Origin: Bacillus sp. X1(2014)
Lineage (GTDB): Bacteria; Bacillota; Bacilli; Bacillales_B; DSM-18226
NCBI RefSeq assembly: GCF_007678255.1
Contig: NZ_VEED01000034.1
Coordinates: forward strand, 1-29,499
Reading direction: 5' to 3'
DNA: 29,499 nucleotides
Shown: positions 29,330 through 29,499 of the stretch, one piece after another
Layout: the number at the start of each line of letters is the position of its first letter
Position numbering within the stretch: position 1 is the first letter of the stretch
Position numbers and translations under genes: made by a program
The notes under the pieces: generated by a model
What the model was told of the DNA's origin: nothing
The model's database searches: none
The model's input: the letters and a program-made list of their open reading frames with translations, nothing else

Positions 29330-29410
29330 CAACTATCGGGTGCAAGAGTGGAATAACGGGGATTGCTGCGACGATCCTTTTTGTTATTGAGCTAAACCAG
29401 CTAATAGTTT
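29330..29410 (+). repeat. Intergenic repeat, complete copy
   Basis: CAACTATCGGGTGCAAGAG and TGGAATAACGG; terminator GGATTG-CTGCGA-CGATCC with TTTTT (29360-29382); then GAGCTAAACCAGCTAATAG. The central stem nearly repeats that at 7107. Confidence 0.8.
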
Positions 29411-29499
29411 GTCAATATTTTTCATAAAAAACTTTAAATATCTCATGTTATACTAAAAAAGTGCATGCCAAATAACCTTCCGTTAGTCTGATTTTGGAA

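Noticed and set aside
6685..29410. Chromosomal integron with attC sites
   Set aside because: The gene-repeat-gene layout and stop-codon overlaps are suggestive. However, the modules do not fit the attC RYYYAAC and GTTRRRY core boxes, the two modules are direct rather than inverted, and no tyrosine integrase is in the window.
6685..29410. CRISPR array
   Set aside because: The repeats are 0.3-4 kb apart, imperfect and separated by genes, not by short spacers; no cas gene is seen.

Overview
The window looks like a chromosomal segment of a low-GC, endospore-forming Bacillaceae bacterium (Bacillus, Priestia or Peribacillus type). The grounds are strong AGGAGG ribosome binding sites with frequent TTG and GTG starts, a CwlJ-type spore cortex hydrolase, a FapR-like operator before a fabF gene, and best family matches such as YfkO, YdfK and YwjE-like cardiolipin synthase. 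No rRNA, tRNA or CRISPR array was seen.

Region 1 (1-1.8 kb): a stand-alone fabF (KAS II) gene behind a FapR-like palindrome. Region 2 (1.9-6.6 kb): a detoxification block. It holds a broken arsR copy, a YfkO-like nitroreductase, an L,D-transpeptidase fragment, an intact arsR, an Old Yellow Enzyme reductase and an MFS exporter. About 510 bp carrying arsR and its promoter is present twice. A palindrome of the type GTATTTATAGAAATAC precedes each arsR copy, the reductase and the exporter, so these look like one ArsR-controlled regulon for electrophilic or nitro compounds.

Region 3 (6.6-20.5 kb) and region 5 (24.4-29.5 kb) are a mosaic of mostly single, mostly plus-strand genes: small membrane proteins, hypotheticals, a PIG-L deacetylase, a cardiolipin synthase, a DHFR-like reductase, a NodB deacetylase, VOC proteins, a dienelactone-hydrolase-like protein and CwlJ. 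They are separated by a dispersed intergenic repeat. Its core is a 25-30 nt module of the type CTAACGGGGCAGGTTAG followed by TTGAAGAAGG. Two modules often bracket a rho-independent terminator whose stem sequence changes from copy to copy while pairing is kept. Nearly all copies point the same way, many overlap stop codons, and the next plus-strand gene usually starts 45-115 nt downstream. Region 4 (20.6-24.4 kb) is repeat-free and conventional (MerR, YdfK-like, TetR, SDR).

The most striking structure is at 9238-11179: a group II intron with its reverse transcriptase sits inside one repeat module. Candidate EBS1 and EBS2 sequences in the intron pair with the conserved core of the module, so the repeat family looks like the intron's multi-copy homing site. 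Several decayed genes (second arsR, L,D-transpeptidase, VOC protein, a frameshifted gene at 17.2 kb) show that the region is plastic.
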